The notes under the pieces are model-generated. The model searched no databases. It saw only the letters and a program-made list of their open reading frames with translations, and had not been told where the DNA came from. From Aristolochia californica (Eukaryota; Streptophyta; Magnoliopsida; Piperales; Aristolochiaceae): a stretch of 64,000 bases of DNA. This document shows, in pieces, positions 12,396-21,339 of this stretch (its first letter is position 1; each line of letters starts with the position of its first letter). The translations under genes were made by a program, and so were the position numbers. The stretch spans positions 62,001-126,000 of the forward strand of contig JARWKL010000042.1 in NCBI GenBank assembly GCA_029961685.1, in the 5' to 3' direction.

Positions 12396-13262
12396 ACCCA
12401 TTACTCACCTACTCTTTCCTCATCAGCGGAGCGTGGTGGCCCCAGTAACCCTATAGATTTAGATAGCAGTAGTTATCAGTGCTCTATCTTAGGAAGCTGC
12501 AAAAGGACAACTAACCCAGCTACTATACAAGCTCTAGAACAACAATTAGAAACTAACTTAGTTAAATTAGATAATAAACTCCTATGTTATGAAGACCTCG
12601 TAGATGTTCCAATACAGAAAGCACAAACTTTTGAAAAGGCAGTAAAGCATACCGGATTAGTCCCAGTAAGCACACAGGAAGAACAGACTGAATCCTACAT
12701 AGAACCTATTCCCAGTCCTCAAACTTATCCAGAAGAAATTATGGAAGAAAATGAAGACTTTGATGATTGGATAGAAAGAATGATAGATCTAGATTATTCT
12801 TTCTTAGACACAGAAAAATTATATTTAGAAATTATTAACATTCATCACAAAGATAAACACCATTTACAACAGATCATAGATAAATTAGATCAATTAGAAT
12901 ATTTCGGAGAAAACCCCCTTAAATATTAGGAAAATAACCATATCCAGTGTAGATTAGAACTACTAAATCCTAGTTACATTGTTAAAACAGAAAACATAGA
13001 AGCTACTAACATAGATAAAGAAGACTTTAAAATGCATATTAATGAGTTATTAAAATTAGGAATCATAAGAAAATCTATAAGTCCTCATAGATCAGCAGCC
13101 TTCATAGTAAGAAAACATAGTGAGCAAAAAAGAGGCAAATCAAGAATGGTGATAAACTACAAAAGATTAAACGATAATACAGTCACAGACAGTTACAATA
13201 TTCCAGACAAATCACAACTTATTAACAAAATTCAAGATAAAAAGATTTTTAGTAAGTTTGAT
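12396..13262 (+). pseudogene. Pararetrovirus Pol: linker and N-terminal reverse transcriptase, truncated
   Basis: Continues in the same frame after TAG 12393. It includes an acidic linker (first ATG 12741), then the thumb-proximal start of reverse transcriptase with the KSRMVINYKRLN-type motif near 13135-13165 and the first catalytic Asp region (SKFD, about 13250). An in-frame TAG at 12927-12929 is TGG in the inverted copy, a G-to-A change specific to this copy. The gene is cut in the middle of RT at about 13262, inside a T-run (13261-13279), where it joins the opposite-strand copy. It lacks the YIDD box and RNase H, so it cannot encode active enzyme. Confidence 0.8.
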
Positions 13263-13268
13263 TTTTTT

Positions 13269-14411
13269 TTATTTTTTTTCAGTCTCTTTTCTAAAAGGAA
13301 TCTTATCTTTTAAGTTGTCTTTTCTAACCAGTCTCTTTTCTAAATGGAATCTTATCTTCAAAGTGATGGTCTTTGTCTGTCTTTTACTTTCCATCCAAGG
13401 TGATAAGTTTTGGATGGCTTCTGAGTCGTAATCATAGTCTTCGTCTTCTTCTTGGGAAAAACATTGAAGTGTCTGAGTGCCTGTAGACCCGGTCTTGCTA
13501 GAAGATGATGCTGATGCTGAGTCTTTCTTTTCATAGCCTTGGTCCTTAAGAAATTCTTTAAAGTAGTCATCCATCATCTTTTTGATTTCGTCTTTATCTG
13601 GAATCATCTCGATCTTCTTTTCTTTATTCTTTTCTTGTGGCATTTTTGGCAAATGCCCAGCCATCAACGGACTTGATAAGTCTTTACCGACTGCCGTTTG
13701 AGCCGGACTAGCTAGTGAATGCCCCTCACTAGTAGGGATCTGGGTACAGAATGTACCTGTTGCCTTTGCTTTTAAAATTCTATTTTCTTCTTCTAAAGTG
13801 GTAATATATTCTTTTTGGAATAAATTCTTCTCTTCCAAAAGTCTCCTCTTCTCATTTAGTCTCTGGATGGTCTTTGTAAGAGTATCACAGTGATCACAAA
13901 AAATTATTCTCTTGGTGTCCTTGGCTATTCCATAGGACACCTGGTCTTCTCTCATGTGTCTTAAGGAAGGGGCAATATAGTAATTTGTTCCTATGGTTAA
14001 CTTTGCAGCTTCTAGAGCTTCCTGGAGGTTGTTAAAGCCTTTGTAGACAGGTCTTTGGAAATTTTGGATACTTTCTACGACTTCTGTCCAGGAATGAAAG
14101 ACTCCTGGAGTGTGCCCTTGGAAAACGACATAAAAGTTGAAACTCTTCTTTTTCTGAGTAAAATATTTTGAAAGACTGTTAAGACTGGCTAAGAAATACT
14201 TCTGGTCTTTGGGAACTCTTTGATAGGCTAACCATAAATTGTCTAAAAGACGTTGTTCTTCTTTTGTAACGGAGACACTTGGTAAAGTTTTGAAAGTAAT
14301 ATTAGATTTTGGGAAAACGACTAACTTCTGATTACCAAAACACAAAAATTCTTGCCCGTAATTGTTAAGTCTGGAAGAAGAAGGTCTGATAGAGCGATCT
14401 GGAAAATCCAT
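13269..14411 (-). CDS. Endogenous pararetrovirus TAV/viroplasmin-like protein (frameshifted tail)
   Basis: The ATG at 14411 lies 3 nt after the RT-RNase H stop, an arrangement suited to reinitiation on polycistronic RNA. The 380-residue frame has the caulimovirus ORF VI (viroplasmin) signature at about residues 93-135: FYVVFQGH-TPGVFHSW followed by VYKGFNNLQEA. A coiled coil at about 180-215 follows, then a Ser/Pro linker and an acidic tail. In known viruses this protein forms inclusion bodies and enables translation of downstream ORFs. Compared with the plus-strand copy (342 residues) one base is missing near 13406, so the frame misses its normal stop and gains about 38 unrelated residues ending near the T-run junction. 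Otherwise intact; expression is unproven. Confidence 0.78.
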   Translation of the reverse strand: MDFPDRSIRPSSSRLNNYGQEFLCFGNQKLVVFPKSNITFKTLPSVSVTKEEQRLLDNLWLAYQRVPKDQKYFLASLNSLSKYFTQKKKSFNFYVVFQGHTPGVFHSWTEVVESIQNFQRPVYKGFNNLQEALEAAKLTIGTNYYIAPSLRHMREDQVSYGIAKDTKRIIFCDHCDTLTKTIQRLNEKRRLLEEKNLFQKEYITTLEEENRILKAKATGTFCTQIPTSEGHSLASPAQTAVGKDLSSPLMAGHLPKMPQEKNKEKKIEMIPDKDEIKKMMDDYFKEFLKDQGYEKKDSASASSSSKTGSTGTQTLQCFSQEEDEDYDYDSEAIQNLSPWMESKRQTKTITLKIRFHLEKRLVRKDNLKDKIPFRKETEKK

Positions 14412-14414
14412 CTG

Positions 14415-15962
14415 TCAAGAAGCAATTTTTGTATCAAAAAATCTTCTACTTAAAGTATCGGCAAAACTATTGTTTTTGCCTTTAATATGCTCAAAAGTTA
14501 TTCTGTAACCATTACCAGTAATAATGTCAACTAGATTTAACCATCTTCTTCTACTAATTTTATTCTCTTTACTTTTTTGGAAATATTTTACTATGGCTTC
14601 ACAATCAGTTCTTAAGGTAAATTCTTGTTTATGGATAATGGATAATCTAAAGGCTTCTAAAGAATAGATAACAGCCAAAATCTCAGAATCTATACTACTC
14701 ATGTTACCTTTTTCTTTAAATTTTCCGCTTGCATAACTACAAATCCTTTCTTCTTCTTTGTCACTGTATTGGTGTGGTTTAGAGGTAAGAACTCCTCCCC
14801 ACCCTAGATTACTTCCATCTGTCTCTATAATAATATAATCGGAGTCTAAAGGCATTTGTAATTTAGATAAGGTTTTAACTTTTTCTTTAATCTTTTTGAC
14901 TAAGTTTTTGTCTTCTTGATTAAAAAACTTTTGTCTGTTTGATGAAGTTTTTTCGTATAACGGACCTACCATTTTACCAATATCTTTTAAAAAGGGTCTA
15001 GCATAATTAACTAATCCTAAGAATCTTTGTAACTGTTTTGTGTCTAACAGATCATCTGGCATTTCTAAGATTTTCTTTGAAATATGATCTTGTAGTTCTA
15101 TTTGTCCTTGTCCTATATTAACACCTAGAAATTTTATATATTCTTTAAACAGTTCTATTTTTGTCTTACTGATTATGATTCCTTCTTGCATGAAGGTTGC
15201 TAAAACTAACTGTAGGTGATCCTCTATTGTTTTACTAAAGACTAAAATATCATCTATATAAACTAAAACAAAATTATCATATTTTCTAAAAATATTATCC
15301 ATCTTCCTTTGAAAGACAGCTGGTGCATTTTTTAACCCAAATGGCATGACAAGCCATTCAAAATGTCCTTCTGGACATGTAAATGATGTCCATTCGATAC
15401 TATCTGGATGCATTTTGATCTGCCAAAAACCTGACTTACAATCAAACTTACTAAAAATCTTTTTATCTTGAATTTTGTTAATAAGTTGTGATTTGTCTGG
15501 AATATTGTAACTGTCTGTGACTGTATTATCGTTTAATCTTTTGTAGTTTATCACCATTCTTGATTTGCCTCTTTTTTGCTCACTATGTTTTCTTACTATG
15601 AAGGCTGCTGATCTATGAGGACTTATAGATTTTCTTATGATTCCTAATTTTAGTAACTCATTAATATGCATTTTAAAGTCTTCTTTATCTAGGTTAGTAG
15701 CTTCTATGTTTGCTGTTTTAACAATGTAACTAGGATTTAGTAGTTCTAATCTACACTGGATATGGTTATTTTCCCAATATTTAAGGGGGTTTTCTCCGAA
15801 ATATTCTAATTGATCTAATTTATCTATGATCTGTTGTAAATGGTGTTTATCTTTGTGATGAATGTTAATAATTTCTAAATATAATTTTTCTGTGTCTAAG
15901 AAAGAATAATCTAGATCTATCATTCTTTCTATCCAATCATCAAAGTCTTCATTTTCTTCCAT
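14415..15962 (-). CDS. Endogenous pararetrovirus reverse transcriptase-RNase H, uninterrupted
   Basis: 515 codons from the ATG at 15962; the true frame extends further upstream, where it meets an in-frame TAA at 16005-16007. RT runs from about residue 105 to 290: first catalytic Asp near 174 (SKFD), MPFGLKNAP at about 206-214, YIDD box at 235-238, FLG at 278-280. A connection segment with QRFLGLVNYARPF follows. RNase H begins at ETDGS (Asp near 382), with Glu near 427 (DSEILA), Asp near 453 (TDCEA) and Asp near 502 (ADTLS), so all expected catalytic residues are present. The tRNA-primed RT copies pregenomic RNA into DNA. YIDD with RNase H and no integrase fits Caulimoviridae and excludes copia. 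It is followed directly by the TAV frame. Confidence 0.88.
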   Translation of the reverse strand: MEENEDFDDWIERMIDLDYSFLDTEKLYLEIINIHHKDKHHLQQIIDKLDQLEYFGENPLKYWENNHIQCRLELLNPSYIVKTANIEATNLDKEDFKMHINELLKLGIIRKSISPHRSAAFIVRKHSEQKRGKSRMVINYKRLNDNTVTDSYNIPDKSQLINKIQDKKIFSKFDCKSGFWQIKMHPDSIEWTSFTCPEGHFEWLVMPFGLKNAPAVFQRKMDNIFRKYDNFVLVYIDDILVFSKTIEDHLQLVLATFMQEGIIISKTKIELFKEYIKFLGVNIGQGQIELQDHISKKILEMPDDLLDTKQLQRFLGLVNYARPFLKDIGKMVGPLYEKTSSNRQKFFNQEDKNLVKKIKEKVKTLSKLQMPLDSDYIIIETDGSNLGWGGVLTSKPHQYSDKEEERICSYASGKFKEKGNMSSIDSEILAVIYSLEAFRLSIIHKQEFTLRTDCEAIVKYFQKSKENKISRRRWLNLVDIITGNGYRITFEHIKGKNNSFADTLSRRFFDTKIAS

Positions 15963-16583
15963 AATTTCTTCTGGATAAGTTTGAGGACTGGGAATAGGTT
16001 CTATTTAGGATTCAGTTTGTTCTTCCTGTGTGCTTACTGGGACTAATCCGGTATGCTTTACTGCCTTTTCAAAAGTTTGTGCTTTCTGTATTGGAACATC
16101 TACGAAGTCTTCATAACATAGGAGTTTATTATCTAATTTAACTAAGTTAGTTTCTAATTGTTGTTCTAGAGCTTGTATAGTAGCTGGGTTAGTTGTCCTT
16201 TTGCAGCTTCCTAAGATAGAGCACTGACAACTACTGCTATCTAAATCTATAGGGTTACTGGGGCCACCATGCTCCGCTGATGAGGAAAGAGTAGGTGAGT
16301 AATGGGTCTAGACAGGAACTGTACTAGAGTTCTTATGAAACTGGAGGTAATCTCTGGAAATAGTAAGAGAGCCATTGTTATGGAGAATGAAATTGAGTCC
16401 TAAAATAAAATCGACCTTAAGTTTAAGGTCACGGACCCAAGTTAAAGGTAACGGATAAGAACCAGAAAAAGTAGAGCAGTTGGTGAAAAACTTGATCTTA
16501 CCATCATCAAAGTATTGGGTATAGGGGTTGTAGGTGCCGTCTACTTGTTGACTAAATACCTGTTTACTAGTATGTTTAAGGTA
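15963..16583 (-). pseudogene. Pararetrovirus Pol upstream part: end of protease and linker
   Basis: Upstream continuation, on the minus strand, of the RT-RNase H frame. It corresponds to 12114-12740 of the plus copy with few differences. It starts just after the position of the protease active site, so the catalytic triplet is missing. Stops in frame with RT are TAG at 16308-16310 (shared with the plus copy) and TAA at 16005-16007 (TAC in the plus copy). It is broken at about 16583, where a satellite-derived spacer begins. Confidence 0.78.
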
Positions 16584-16748
16584 TCTGACTTGTTTGTTTA
16601 TTTATTTCTATCATGATTCTTTCTTTTTTCTTCTTTTCTTATTTCTTATTTCTTTCTATATGCCTTTTTTTTATTTGTTCTTTCTTGTTTCTTTCATTCT
16701 ATCTTGTTTTGTTCTTTCTTGACCAAAAATAAGATCATATTTTCCCTT
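16584..16748 (+). repeat. Satellite-derived spacer captured inside virus cluster
   Basis: CT-rich filler between two virus pieces. The order TTTGTTTGTTTATTT, TTTCTATC-TGATT, TTCTTTCTATATGCC parallels the reverse complement of about 5225-5320, where the same sequence of motifs occurs in the GAAA-rich satellite block. The final 30 bases (about 16718-16748) are unassigned. Confidence 0.6.
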
Positions 16749-17412
16749 CTACAAAGGCTTTAACAACCTCCAGGAAGCTCTAGAAGCTGCAAAGTTAACC
16801 ATAGGAACAAATTACTATATTGCCCCTTCCTTAAGACACATGAGAGAAGACCAGGTGTCCTATGGAATAGCCAAGGACACCAAGAGAATAATTTTTTGTG
16901 ATCACTGTGATACTCTTTCAAAGACCATCCAGAGACTAAATGAGAAGAGGAGACTTTTGGAAGAGAAGAATTTATTCCAAAAAGAATATATTACCACTTT
17001 AGAAGAAGAAAATAGAATTTTAAAAGCAAAGGCAACAGGTACATTCTGTACCCAGATCCCTACTAGTGAGGGGCATTCACTAGCTAGTCCGGCTCAAACG
17101 GCAGCCGGTAAAGACTTATCAAGTCCGTTGATGGCTGGGCATTTGCCAAAAATGCCACAAGAAAAGAATAAATAAAAGAAGATCGAGATGATTCCAGATA
17201 AAGACGAAATAAAAAAGATGATGGATGACTACTTTAAAGAATTTCTTAAGGACCAAGGCTATGAAAAGAAAGACTCAGCATCAGCATCATCTTCTAGCAA
17301 GACCGGGTCTACAGGCACTCAGACACTTCAATGTTTTTCCCAAGAAGAAGACGAAGACTATGATTACGACTCAGAAGCCATCCAAAACCTTATCACCTTG
17401 GATGGAAAGTAA
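16749..17412 (+). pseudogene. Partial TAV/viroplasmin gene, central and C-terminal part
   Basis: Plus-strand copy of the TAV ORF starting inside the viroplasmin domain (the YKGFNNLQEA part). It runs through the coiled coil and Ser/Pro linker to the normal stop at 17410-17412. It is nearly identical to 20550-21215. An in-frame TAA at 17173-17175 arises from one base change, and the frame continues on the other side. The N-terminal 120 residues are missing. After the stop, 3' flanking viral sequence continues to about 17463 and then switches to the opposite strand. Confidence 0.82.
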
Positions 17413-17463
17413 AAGACAGACAAAGACCATCACTTTGAAGATAAGATTCCATTTAGAAAAGAC

Positions 17464-17560
17464 ACTTAATAGAACTTGAACCTACAAACTTATATTCAAA
17501 TTTTGAGGGAATTCTTAAATCTAAATATTCTATCTTTCTAATAGGATCCAGAATGCTAAG
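17464..17560 (-). pseudogene. Start of pararetrovirus ORF1, truncated
   Basis: Minus-strand equivalent of about 22472-22568: the first 30 or so codons of ORF1 immediately after the primer-binding site. It is cut by the junction at about 17463, so only the N-terminus survives. Confidence 0.7.
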
Positions 17561-17572
17561 GCTCTGATACCA
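17561..17572 (-). promoter_or_regulatory. tRNA-Met primer-binding site (minus-strand copy)
   Basis: GCTCTGATACCA on the plus strand is the reverse complement of TGGTATCAGAGC, the standard plant initiator-Met tRNA complement used to prime reverse transcription. It lies at the 3' end of the leader and just before ORF1, as in caulimovirids. Confidence 0.85.
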
Positions 17573-18846
17573 AATAAGGGGGGTACTCTTTTAATCTGGA
17601 GTATTCAGATCTGTATTATTATTATTTTGGCTAGGTTGACCTCTTCTAATTATTTGTCGTCTAGGTATGATTTGTGTTCTAGGTATGAGGATAGGTCTAG
17701 GGGTTTCAAATACTCTAATATAGTGGTTTAAGGACAGGACGAAACAGATAAAACTAAATATGATTAAATTACAAAAAACTATAGCAAGAGAAATATTAAC
17801 AAAGATCATATAAGTTTTCTACTAATTTAATTATTATACATAAATATATGAAAACGTCTGATTCTAAAAGTTCCACAATTTGTTCTAGAAAGAAAACAAA
17901 ATATTCAAACAACCTTAGAGCTACAACTCCTAGAATAAAAATATAACTTAAGATACCTATTTTAATAAAACAAAGAGTGTTTTCTTAGTTTAATATAAAG
18001 CAAAGCCAAATACAGATAATAACAAGGTAAGTATCTAAGTAAAAGCCGGGCTATCTGATGTAATATAAGACTAACAAGCCAGATATACATAAACGGGTAC
18101 GGCGGCGTTGTAGCAACCGGGAGCGACGCTTGGTCCCTTGGAACAGTGGTTCCTTGGAAGCAGAGGCGGCTGTCAGGGCGTAGCCCTCACCCAGTGGTGT
18201 TCCAGCCTAATATACCCAGATATGTAGAACAGAAAAAGAAAAACAATACTAGCAGACTATGAAAGCAGTAATTACAAGAGCAGTCAGAACAATACCGACA
18301 ACGATAAGCAGAATAAGCATGAACAAGGAGATAGGCGTAGGCTAATGGAAGCTGAACAAATATGTGTAAACTTCTTTAAGGTTTCTCCTAAGGTTCATCT
18401 GTTTACTTCTTTTTGAGATTTCCCTCAGGTCTCAGACACCTAAGACATGCCGAGGTGTGTGCTTCCCTAGCTCAAATGGCTTTGGCCACGGGCTCCTTCA
18501 ATGTTCCGAAACAACAGGCCCTATAGTCACTCATAGACATTAGCGGGCAAAAACTCGGAACTCTGGACCGTGAAACCTCATAGGGTTACACAATGCTTTT
18601 ACAGCATGCTCAGGATGGATCTAAAGTTAGGGAAAATCCTTACAGAAGTAAACAGAAAGAACTTAGGAGGTCCCTTAAAGAAGACCCCGAAAGACTAGAA
18701 TAAAGAAAGAAGATAGCGTACGTACAAGGGAGCTTGGGAGAGAAAAGGACTTAAAACAGAATTGGAAGACGAACAGAAGTCATGGAAGCTCAAGATGGTA
18801 GGAAATTGCTCTCTTCATTCATAATCTCTTTGAAACATACAATAGC
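17573..18846 (-). other. Pregenomic RNA leader, long version (about 1.25 kb)
   Basis: Minus-strand leader between the TATA at 18847-18854 and the primer site. It contains the two arms of the large hairpin (about 18371-18428 and 18628-18686) and about 480 bp (about 17715-18210) that the plus-strand copy lacks, including a GC-richer pocket near 18100-18190. No long ORF other than 17591-17809. Confidence 0.65.
17591..17809 (-). CDS. Small leader ORF with one membrane-like segment
   Basis: 72 codons from the ATG at 17809 to TAA. The N-terminal 27 residues are hydrophobic (Ile, Phe, Leu, Val, Cys) and could be a signal or membrane anchor. The rest is Arg/Pro/Ile-rich, then Asn/Gln-rich. It ends just before the primer-binding site and is in the same reading frame as ORF1, separated only by the TAA. 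In the plus-strand copy the first 47 or so codons are absent because of a deletion near 22320. I do not recognise it; caulimovirid leaders often carry short ORFs at this place, so it may be regulatory rather than a functional protein. Confidence 0.4.
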   Translation of the reverse strand: MIFVNISLAIVFCNLIIFSFICFVLSLNHYIRVFETPRPILIPRTQIIPRRQIIRRGQPSQNNNNTDLNTPD

Positions 18847-18854
18847 CTTTTATA
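18847..18854 (-). promoter_or_regulatory. TATA box of pararetrovirus pregenomic promoter (minus copy)
   Basis: CTTTTATA on the plus strand reads TATAAAAG on the minus strand. It is preceded (minus sense) by the GGGGCCCAATGAGCACCC element at about 18900, found at the same spacing in the plus copy (about 21616) and, with changes, in the second lineage (about 48937). Confidence 0.65.
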
Positions 18855-19039
18855 GCTAAAGGTTGCCGACACTGGGAGGCAAGAAGGAATCACCCGGGTG
18901 CTCATTGGGCCCCATCGTCGGTGATAAGTCCTGAGTGCTTTCCAAGTGTTCGGTGAGGCATTATGCCACCAAAAAAAGAAAAGTACAATCATAGATATCT
19001 TTACAAAAGGGTACAGTAAAAGCTAAATTATAGAGGAGA

Positions 19040-19210
19040 AGTCTTGTCTTGACAACCATGTGCTGGATATGTGCTGGAGAAATCTTGTCTTGGATACCAT
19101 GTGCTGGAGATGTGCTGGAGAAGTCTTGTCTTGAATACCATGTGCTGGGAAAACCATGTCTTGAATACCATGTGCTGGGAAAACCATGTCTTGAAACCAG
19201 ACTATGTCTT
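19040..19210 (-). repeat. Short tandem repeats upstream of viral promoter (minus copy)
   Basis: Imperfect repeats built from CCATGTGCTGG and TCTTGTCTTGA/ATACC; the 30-bp unit TGAATACCATGTGCTGGGAA... is present twice (about 19129-19188) but once in the plus copy. They lie between the TAV stop and the TATA, where caulimovirid enhancers reside. Confidence 0.7.
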
Positions 19211-19350
19211 GTTTTAGAATCGTACGAGTTTTTTTTTTTTTTTTTTCAATCTCTTTTCTAATAGGAATCTTATCTTTTAAGTTGTCTTTTCTAACCAGTC
19301 TCTTTTCTAAATGGAATCTTATCTTCAAAGTGATGGTCTTTGTCTGTCTT

Positions 19351-19621
19351 TTACTTTCCATTCAAGGTGATAAGGTTTTGGATGGCTTCTGAGTTGTAAT
19401 CATAGTCTTCGTCTTCTTCTTGGGAAAAACATTGAAGTGTCTGAGTGCCTGTAGACCCGGTCTTGCTAGAAGATGATGTTGATGCTGAGTCTTTCTTTTC
19501 ATAGCCTTGGTCCTTAAGAAATTCTTTAAAGTAGTCATCCATCATCTTTTTGATTTCGTCTTTATCTGGAATCATCTCGATCTTCTTTTCTTTATTCTTT
19601 TCTTGTGGCATTTTTGGCAAA
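19351..19621 (-). pseudogene. TAV C-terminal fragment (minus strand)
   Basis: About 89 codons of the TAV tail: the KEKKIEMIPDKDEIKKMM stretch, the Ser run and the acidic tail, ending at the normal stop position 19351. It starts at the strand-switch junction at 19621, so the viroplasmin domain is absent. Near-identical to 20945-21215 except for a few substitutions. Its downstream flank is the intergenic promoter region. Confidence 0.8.
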
Positions 19622-20183
19622 AAATGGTAGGTCTGTTATACAGAAAAAACTTCATCAAACGGACAAAATTTTTTTAATCAAGAAGACAAAAACTTAGTCA
19701 AAAAGATTAAAGAAAAAGTTAAAACCTTATCTAAATTACAAATGCCTTTAGACTCCGATTATATTATTATAGAGACAGATGGAAGTAATCTAGGGTGGGG
19801 AGGAGTTCTTATCTCTAAACCACACCAATACAGTGACAAAGAAGAAGAAAGGATTTGTAGTTATGCAAGCGGAAAATTTAAAGAAAAAGGTAACATGAGT
19901 AGTATAGATTCTGAGATTTTGGCTGTTATCTATTCTTTAGAAGCCTTTAGATTATTCATTATCCATAAACAAGAATTTACCTTAAGAACTGATTGTGAAG
20001 CCATAGTAAAATATTTCCAAAAAAGTAAAGAGAATAAAATTAGTAGAAGAAGATGGTTAAAACTAGTTGACATTATTACTGGTAATGGTTACAGAATAAC
20101 TTTTTGAGTATATTAAAGGCAAAAACAATAGTCTTGCCGATACTTTAAGTAGAAGATTTTTTTATACAAAAATTGCTTCTTGA
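19622..20183 (+). pseudogene. RNase H portion of pararetrovirus Pol, frameshifted
   Basis: Plus-strand copy of the connection and RNase H region, equivalent to about 14415-14975 of the minus copy. It starts at the junction with the TAV fragment. A clean frame covers 19742-20107, with the RNase H Asp (ETDGS), Glu (DSEILA) and second Asp (TDCEA). An extra T near 20103 shifts the frame before the last catalytic Asp, and the first 120 bp are also out of frame. The original stop (TGA 20181-20183) is kept, 3 nt before the TAV ATG. No RT domain is present, so it is inactive. Confidence 0.8.
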
Positions 20184-20186
20184 CAG

Positions 20187-21215
20187 ATGGATTTTCCAGA
20201 TCGCTCTATCAGACTTTCTTCTTCCAGACTTAACAATTACGGGCAAGAATTTTCGTGTTTTGGTAATCAGAAGTTAGTCGTTTTCCCAAAATCTAATATT
20301 ACTTTCAAAACTTTACCAAGTGTCTCCGTTACAAAAGAAGAACAGTGTCTTTTAGACAATTTATGGCTAGCCTATCAAAGAGTTCCCAAAGACCAGAAGT
20401 ATTTCTTAGCCAGTCTTAACAGTCTTTCAGAATATTTTACTCAGAAAAAGAAGAGTTTCAACTTTTATGTCGTTTTCCAAGGTCACACTCCAGGAGTCTT
20501 TCATTCCTGGACAGAAGTCGTAGAAAGTATCCAAAATTTCCAAAGACCTGTCTACAAAGGCATTAACAACCTCCAGGAAGCTCTAGAAGCTGCAAAGTTA
20601 ACCATAGGAACAAATTACTATATTGCCCCTTCCTTAAGACACATGAGAGAAGACCAGGTGTCCTATGGAATAGCCAAGGACACCAAGAGAATAATTTTTT
20701 GTGATCACTGTGATACTCTTACAAAGACCATCCAGAGACTAAATGAGAAGAGGAGACTTTTGGAAGAGAAGAATTTATTCCAAAAAGAATATATTACCAC
20801 TTTAGAAGAAGAAAATAGAATTTTAAAAGCAAAGGCAACAGGTACATTCTGTAACCAGATCCCTACTAGTGAGGGGCATTCACTAGCTAGTCCGGCTCAA
20901 ACTGCAGCCGGTAAAGACTTATCAAGTCCGTTGATGGCTGGGCATTTGCCAAAAATGCCACAAGAAAAGAATAAAGAAAAGAAGATCGAGATGATTCCAG
21001 ATAAAGACGAAATCAAAAAGATGATGGATGACTACTTTAAAGAATTTCTTAAGGACCAAGGCTATGAAAAGAAAGACTCAGCATCAGCATCATCTTCTAG
21101 CAAGACCGGGTCTACAGGCACTCAGACACTTCAATGTTTTTCCCAAGAAGAAGACGAAGACTATGATTACGACTCAGAAGCCATCCAAAACCTTATCACC
21201 TTGGATGCAAAGTAA
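20187..21215 (+). CDS. Endogenous pararetrovirus TAV/viroplasmin-like protein, full length
   Basis: 342 codons, uninterrupted, from the ATG 3 nt after the Pol stop. In order: a Ser-rich N-terminus; a conserved segment with LPSVSVTKEEQ; the viroplasmin signature (FYVVFQGH, TPGVFHSW, then VYKGINNLQEA) at about 93-135; a Cys-containing IIFCDHCD motif near 172; a coiled coil at about 180-215; a Ser/Pro linker; a lysine-rich helix; a Ser run and an acidic tail. The family's role is inclusion-body formation and translation reinitiation on polycistronic pregenomic RNA. Full length here means uninterrupted compared with the two other copies. Its intergenic region, promoter and leader follow directly on the same strand. 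Expression from this locus is not shown by the sequence. Confidence 0.82.
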   Translation: MDFPDRSIRLSSSRLNNYGQEFSCFGNQKLVVFPKSNITFKTLPSVSVTKEEQCLLDNLWLAYQRVPKDQKYFLASLNSLSEYFTQKKKSFNFYVVFQGHTPGVFHSWTEVVESIQNFQRPVYKGINNLQEALEAAKLTIGTNYYIAPSLRHMREDQVSYGIAKDTKRIIFCDHCDTLTKTIQRLNEKRRLLEEKNLFQKEYITTLEEENRILKAKATGTFCNQIPTSEGHSLASPAQTAAGKDLSSPLMAGHLPKMPQEKNKEKKIEMIPDKDEIKKMMDDYFKEFLKDQGYEKKDSASASSSSKTGSTGTQTLQCFSQEEDEDYDYDSEAIQNLITLDAK

Positions 21216-21339
21216 AAGACAGACCAAGACCATCACTTTGAAGATAAGATTCCATTTAGAAAAGAGACTGGTTAGAAAAGACAACTTAAAAGATAAGATT
21301 CCTTTTAGAAAAGAGACTGAAAAAAAAAAAAACTCGTAC

